Assembly (NCBI RefSeq): GCF_003201105.1
Contig: NZ_QICJ01000008.1
Location: forward strand, 62,001 to 126,000
Origin: Dyella sp. AtDHG13
Lineage (GTDB): Bacteria; Pseudomonadota; Gammaproteobacteria; Xanthomonadales; Rhodanobacteraceae
Reading direction: 5' to 3'
DNA: 64,000 nucleotides
Part shown: positions 61,820 through 64,000 of the stretch, in pieces
How positions within the stretch are numbered: position 1 is the stretch's first letter
Layout of the letters: each line of letters begins with the position of its first letter
Notes under the pieces: model-generated
Told to the model about the DNA's origin: nothing
The model's database searches: none
The model's input: the letters and a program-made list of their open reading frames with translations, nothing else
Made by a program: the position numbers and the translations under genes

Positions 61820-62706
61820 TACTTCCGCTTGGCGCGTGGGTGCGCGGCGTCGTACACGCGCGCGAGATGCTGGAAATCCAGATGCGTGTAGATCTGCGTG
61901 GTGGCGATGTCGGCGTGGCCGAGCAGCTCCTGCACCGCACGCAGGTCGCCAGAGGATTCCAGCATGTGACTGGCGAAGGTATGGCGTAGCAGATGCGGAT
62001 GGATGCGCTTGGCGATGCCTTGCTGCAGCGCCAGCGTCTTCATGCGCAATTGCACGGTGCGCGGGCTGATGGGCGCGCCGCCGCGGCCCTTGAACACGGG
62101 TTGCTCCGGCACCATGCCTTCCGCCTCGCCCAGCGCGCGCAGCGCGGCGATGGCGTGACGGCCCACCGGCACGATGCGCGTCTTGCTGCCCTTGCCCAGC
62201 ACACGCACCTCGCCCTGCTGCAGATCCAGGTCGATCCAGCGCAGGCCGGTGAGTTCGGACAGGCGCAGGCCGGAGGAATAGAACAGCTCCAGCATCGCGC
62301 GGTCGCGCAGGTTCAGCGCGCCCTCGGTCTGCGTTTCCACCAGCGAGGTGGCTTCGTCCACGTCGAGCACCTGCGGCAGCTTGCGGTGCACCTTGGGCCC
62401 GCGCACGCCGGCGAGCGGATCGTGGTCCAGCAGCCCTTCGCGGGTGAGCTGGCGGAACAGGCTGCGGCAGGACGACAGCAGCCGTTGCAGGCTTTTCGGC
62501 GACAGGCCGGCGCGATGCTCCGCGGCCACGAAGCCGCGCATGCGGTTGGGCTCCAGCGCGTTGAAACCGGCGACGCCCTGCGCCTCCATCCAGCGCAGCA
62601 GCTTGGCCAGGTCGCGGCGGTAGCCGTCGACCGTATGCACCGACGCCTTCTTCTCTCCCGCAAGGCGGGCGAGCCAGGCGTCGACGTGCTCCCGCGGCGT
62701 GGTCAT
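61819..62706 (-). CDS. xerC: tyrosine recombinase XerC
   Basis: A 295-residue site-specific recombinase that, with XerD and FtsK, resolves chromosome dimers at dif. The N-terminal SAM-like domain is VDAWLARLAGEKKASVHTVDGYRRDL. The catalytic domain has the first Arg in SSGLRLSELTGLRW, the Lys region VLGKGSKTRIVPVG, HLLRHTFASHML with His-x-x-Arg, GHADIATTQIYTHLD and the Tyr nucleophile in IYTHL. The order dapF-DUF484-xerC matches enteric dapF-yigA-xerC. Confidence 0.96.
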   Translation of the reverse strand: MTTPREHVDAWLARLAGEKKASVHTVDGYRRDLAKLLRWMEAQGVAGFNALEPNRMRGFVAAEHRAGLSPKSLQRLLSSCRSLFRQLTREGLLDHDPLAGVRGPKVHRKLPQVLDVDEATSLVETQTEGALNLRDRAMLELFYSSGLRLSELTGLRWIDLDLQQGEVRVLGKGSKTRIVPVGRHAIAALRALGEAEGMVPEQPVFKGRGGAPISPRTVQLRMKTLALQQGIAKRIHPHLLRHTFASHMLESSGDLRAVQELLGHADIATTQIYTHLDFQHLARVYDAAHPRAKRK

Positions 62707-62715
62707 GGAAAGCGT

Positions 62716-63399
62716 CTAGAGCACTTCCTGCGAACGGAGCAGCGCGGCGGTGACGGTGCCGGCGATCATCTTGAGGAACACCGTGCCCATGCCGGGCTGG
62801 AAATGGTCCGCGTCGCCGCTGCCGATGGCGAGGATGCCGAACTCGCCCAGCGGCATGATCGCGGCCGAGCGGATCTCCGGCGCATGGTCGCCGAACAGGC
62901 GATACAGGCGCTCGGCCGAGAGGCGGCCCGCGATGGGTTCGTGGTGGGCGAGGAAATCGGCGAACTCCGGCACCTGAGAGCGGCCGCCCGGAACGTGCAC
63001 CAGCCAGTCGGCCGGCGGCAGGCCGGCGGGCCCGAACAGCATCAGGCGCACCTGGTCGGTCTGGAAATCCTCCGACAGCCGCGCCACCACGCTGCGCGCC
63101 GCGACGGCCGGCGTGCCGGCGCGCAGCACGGCCAGGTTGAGCTCATGCACGCGCTGCATCAGGCGCTCGTTTTCGGCGGCGATGGCGATGAGCGAAGCGA
63201 GCTGCTTTTCCAGCTCCGCGTTCTTCTCGCGCAGGCTTTGCAACTGGTAGACCGCCAGCGAGGCGACCCGCCCCTGCTCGCGCGGCAGCGTGAGCTGCGC
63301 GGCAATGTCGGGGTAATCGCTGAGAAATTCGGGATGACGGCGCAGGTAGTCCGCGACGTCGCTGGCGGAATGCGTGTCGGCGGTGGCGGTGTCGGACAT
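62716..63399 (-). CDS. DUF484 family protein (YigA-like)
   Basis: A 227-residue protein with the family start DVADYLRRHPEFLSDYPDIAAQLTLP, a coiled-coil section (LQSLREKNAELEKQLASLIAIAAENERLM) and a GAF-like C-terminal domain (IMPLGEFGILAIGSGDADHFQPGMGTVFLKMI). Function is unestablished. Conserved linkage with dapF and xerC is typical. It lies 9 nt before xerC, suggesting one transcript. Confidence 0.93.
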   Translation of the reverse strand: MSDTATADTHSASDVADYLRRHPEFLSDYPDIAAQLTLPREQGRVASLAVYQLQSLREKNAELEKQLASLIAIAAENERLMQRVHELNLAVLRAGTPAVAARSVVARLSEDFQTDQVRLMLFGPAGLPPADWLVHVPGGRSQVPEFADFLAHHEPIAGRLSAERLYRLFGDHAPEIRSAAIMPLGEFGILAIGSGDADHFQPGMGTVFLKMIAGTVTAALLRSQEVL

Positions 63400-63486
63400 G
63401 TCTACCTCGAAGGAGTCGATGCGTCGCGGGCCCGAGTGTGCGATGCCCGGCTACCGGCTTTCAACCGATACGGACAGGAGAAGGCG

Positions 63487-64000
63487 TCAACCCAGCCATT
63501 CGCCTTCGAAAACGAAGGTCGCCGGCCCCGTCATCCACAAGGTCTGCCCTGGCCCGGCCCAGTCGATGGTCAGCGTGCCGCCCGGCAGGCTGACGCGAAC
63601 CTGATCGTCCACCTCGTGGCGCAGGCGCAGCACCGCCATCGCCGCGCAGGCGCCGGTACCGCAGGCGCGCGTCCAGCCGCTGCCGCGCTCGTGCACGCGC
63701 AGGTTCAGCTTGCCGCGGTCGATCTTCTGCACGAAGCCCGTGTTGACCCCCTCGGGGAAGCGCTCGTGCGCGGTCAGCAGCGGGCCGAGGCGATCCAGCG
63801 CGGACGCCTGAAGGTCCGGCACCACCACCACCGCATGCGGATTGCCCATCGACAGCGCGCCGATTTCCAGCGTCTCGCCGTCCACCTCGATGGGGTAGCG
63901 GTCCGCTGCGGCGTCGGCCTGGAACGGAATGCGCGGCGGCTCCAGCACGGGCACGCCCATGTCCACCGTGACGGCGTTCGGGCCGCTCAGGCGCACCGTC
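63487..64000 (-). CDS. dapF: diaminopimelate epimerase (partial, N-terminus outside window)
   Basis: The C-terminal ~171 residues of DapF, running off the window end. The second catalytic cysteine is in TRACGTGACAAMAVL, with preceding GNPHAVVVV, PEGVNTGFVQK and the VHERGSG motif. The first catalytic cysteine would be beyond base 64000. It converts LL- to meso-diaminopimelate for lysine and peptidoglycan synthesis and is followed by DUF484 and xerC. Confidence 0.95.
   Translation of the reverse strand, partial: TVRLSGPNAVTVDMGVPVLEPPRIPFQADAAADRYPIEVDGETLEIGALSMGNPHAVVVVPDLQASALDRLGPLLTAHERFPEGVNTGFVQKIDRGKLNLRVHERGSGWTRACGTGACAAMAVLRLRHEVDDQVRVSLPGGTLTIDWAGPGQTLWMTGPATFVFEGEWLG

Overview
The window is a high-GC chromosomal segment from a gammaproteobacterium of the Xanthomonadales, most likely a Rhodanobacteraceae relative (Dyella/Luteibacter/Rhodanobacter type). 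This rests on gene order and protein character: a tonB-exbB-exbD-exbD operon next to pdxJ, the rpmH-rnpA-yidC / dnaA-dnaN-recF-gyrB origin block, Xanthomonad-type REP palindromes and a SpoIIIE/FtsK paralogue. No rRNA, tRNA, CRISPR array, insertion sequence or prophage was seen.

Layout. 1-2064: a partial membrane-anchored patatin-like protein and a GlsB/YeaQ membrane protein. 2122-12015: an acetate/carboxylate module with an MHS-family symporter, a DcaP-like porin, acetyl-CoA synthetase (acs) and a CrbR/CrbS-like two-component pair; CrbS carries a sodium:solute symporter domain. 12129-13591: an Sfp-type phosphopantetheinyl transferase and pdxJ. 13794-16097: the Ton energy-transduction operon. 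16295-17587: a periplasmic TPR protein. 17898-28273: the replication-origin neighbourhood (gyrB, recF, dnaN, dnaA leftwards; rpmH, rnpA, yidC, mnmE rightwards). A probable oriC with two perfect DnaA boxes lies between dnaA and dnaN, and two near-consensus boxes lie upstream of dnaA.

28322-48733 is the most notable region: a roughly 20 kb fatty-acid-type catabolic island. It holds etfBA, a large MalT-like LuxR regulator, a rightward operon (SCP-x-type thiolase, two MaoC hot-dog subunits, SDR dehydrogenase, LCAD-like acyl-CoA dehydrogenase, acyl-CoA synthetase), a leftward set (alpha-methylacyl-CoA racemase with all catalytic residues, a 615-aa acyl-CoA dehydrogenase, thiolase, FadB/MFE-1-like bifunctional enzyme) and a TonB-dependent receptor. 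Together the genes resemble a prokaryotic, split-gene version of peroxisomal branched-chain beta-oxidation, with an R-specific and an S-specific spiral side by side. A 2-methyl-branched, isoprenoid-like acid or side chain is the inferred substrate class.

48903-64000 is mixed housekeeping: DUF805 protein, FtsK/SpoIIIE translocase, alkylsulfatase, ribokinase, Spy-like protein, glutathione transferase, dipeptidyl peptidase IV, a conserved hypothetical, then hslU-hslV-xerC-DUF484-dapF (dapF cut by the window end).

Non-coding highlights are a family of long imperfect hairpins abutting the stop codons of acs, crbR, crbS, gst, hslV and xerC; two paired REP palindromes; a perfect 8-3-8 palindrome between the porin and acs; a 15-nt G-rich motif found twice in the catabolic island; and several rho-independent terminators.
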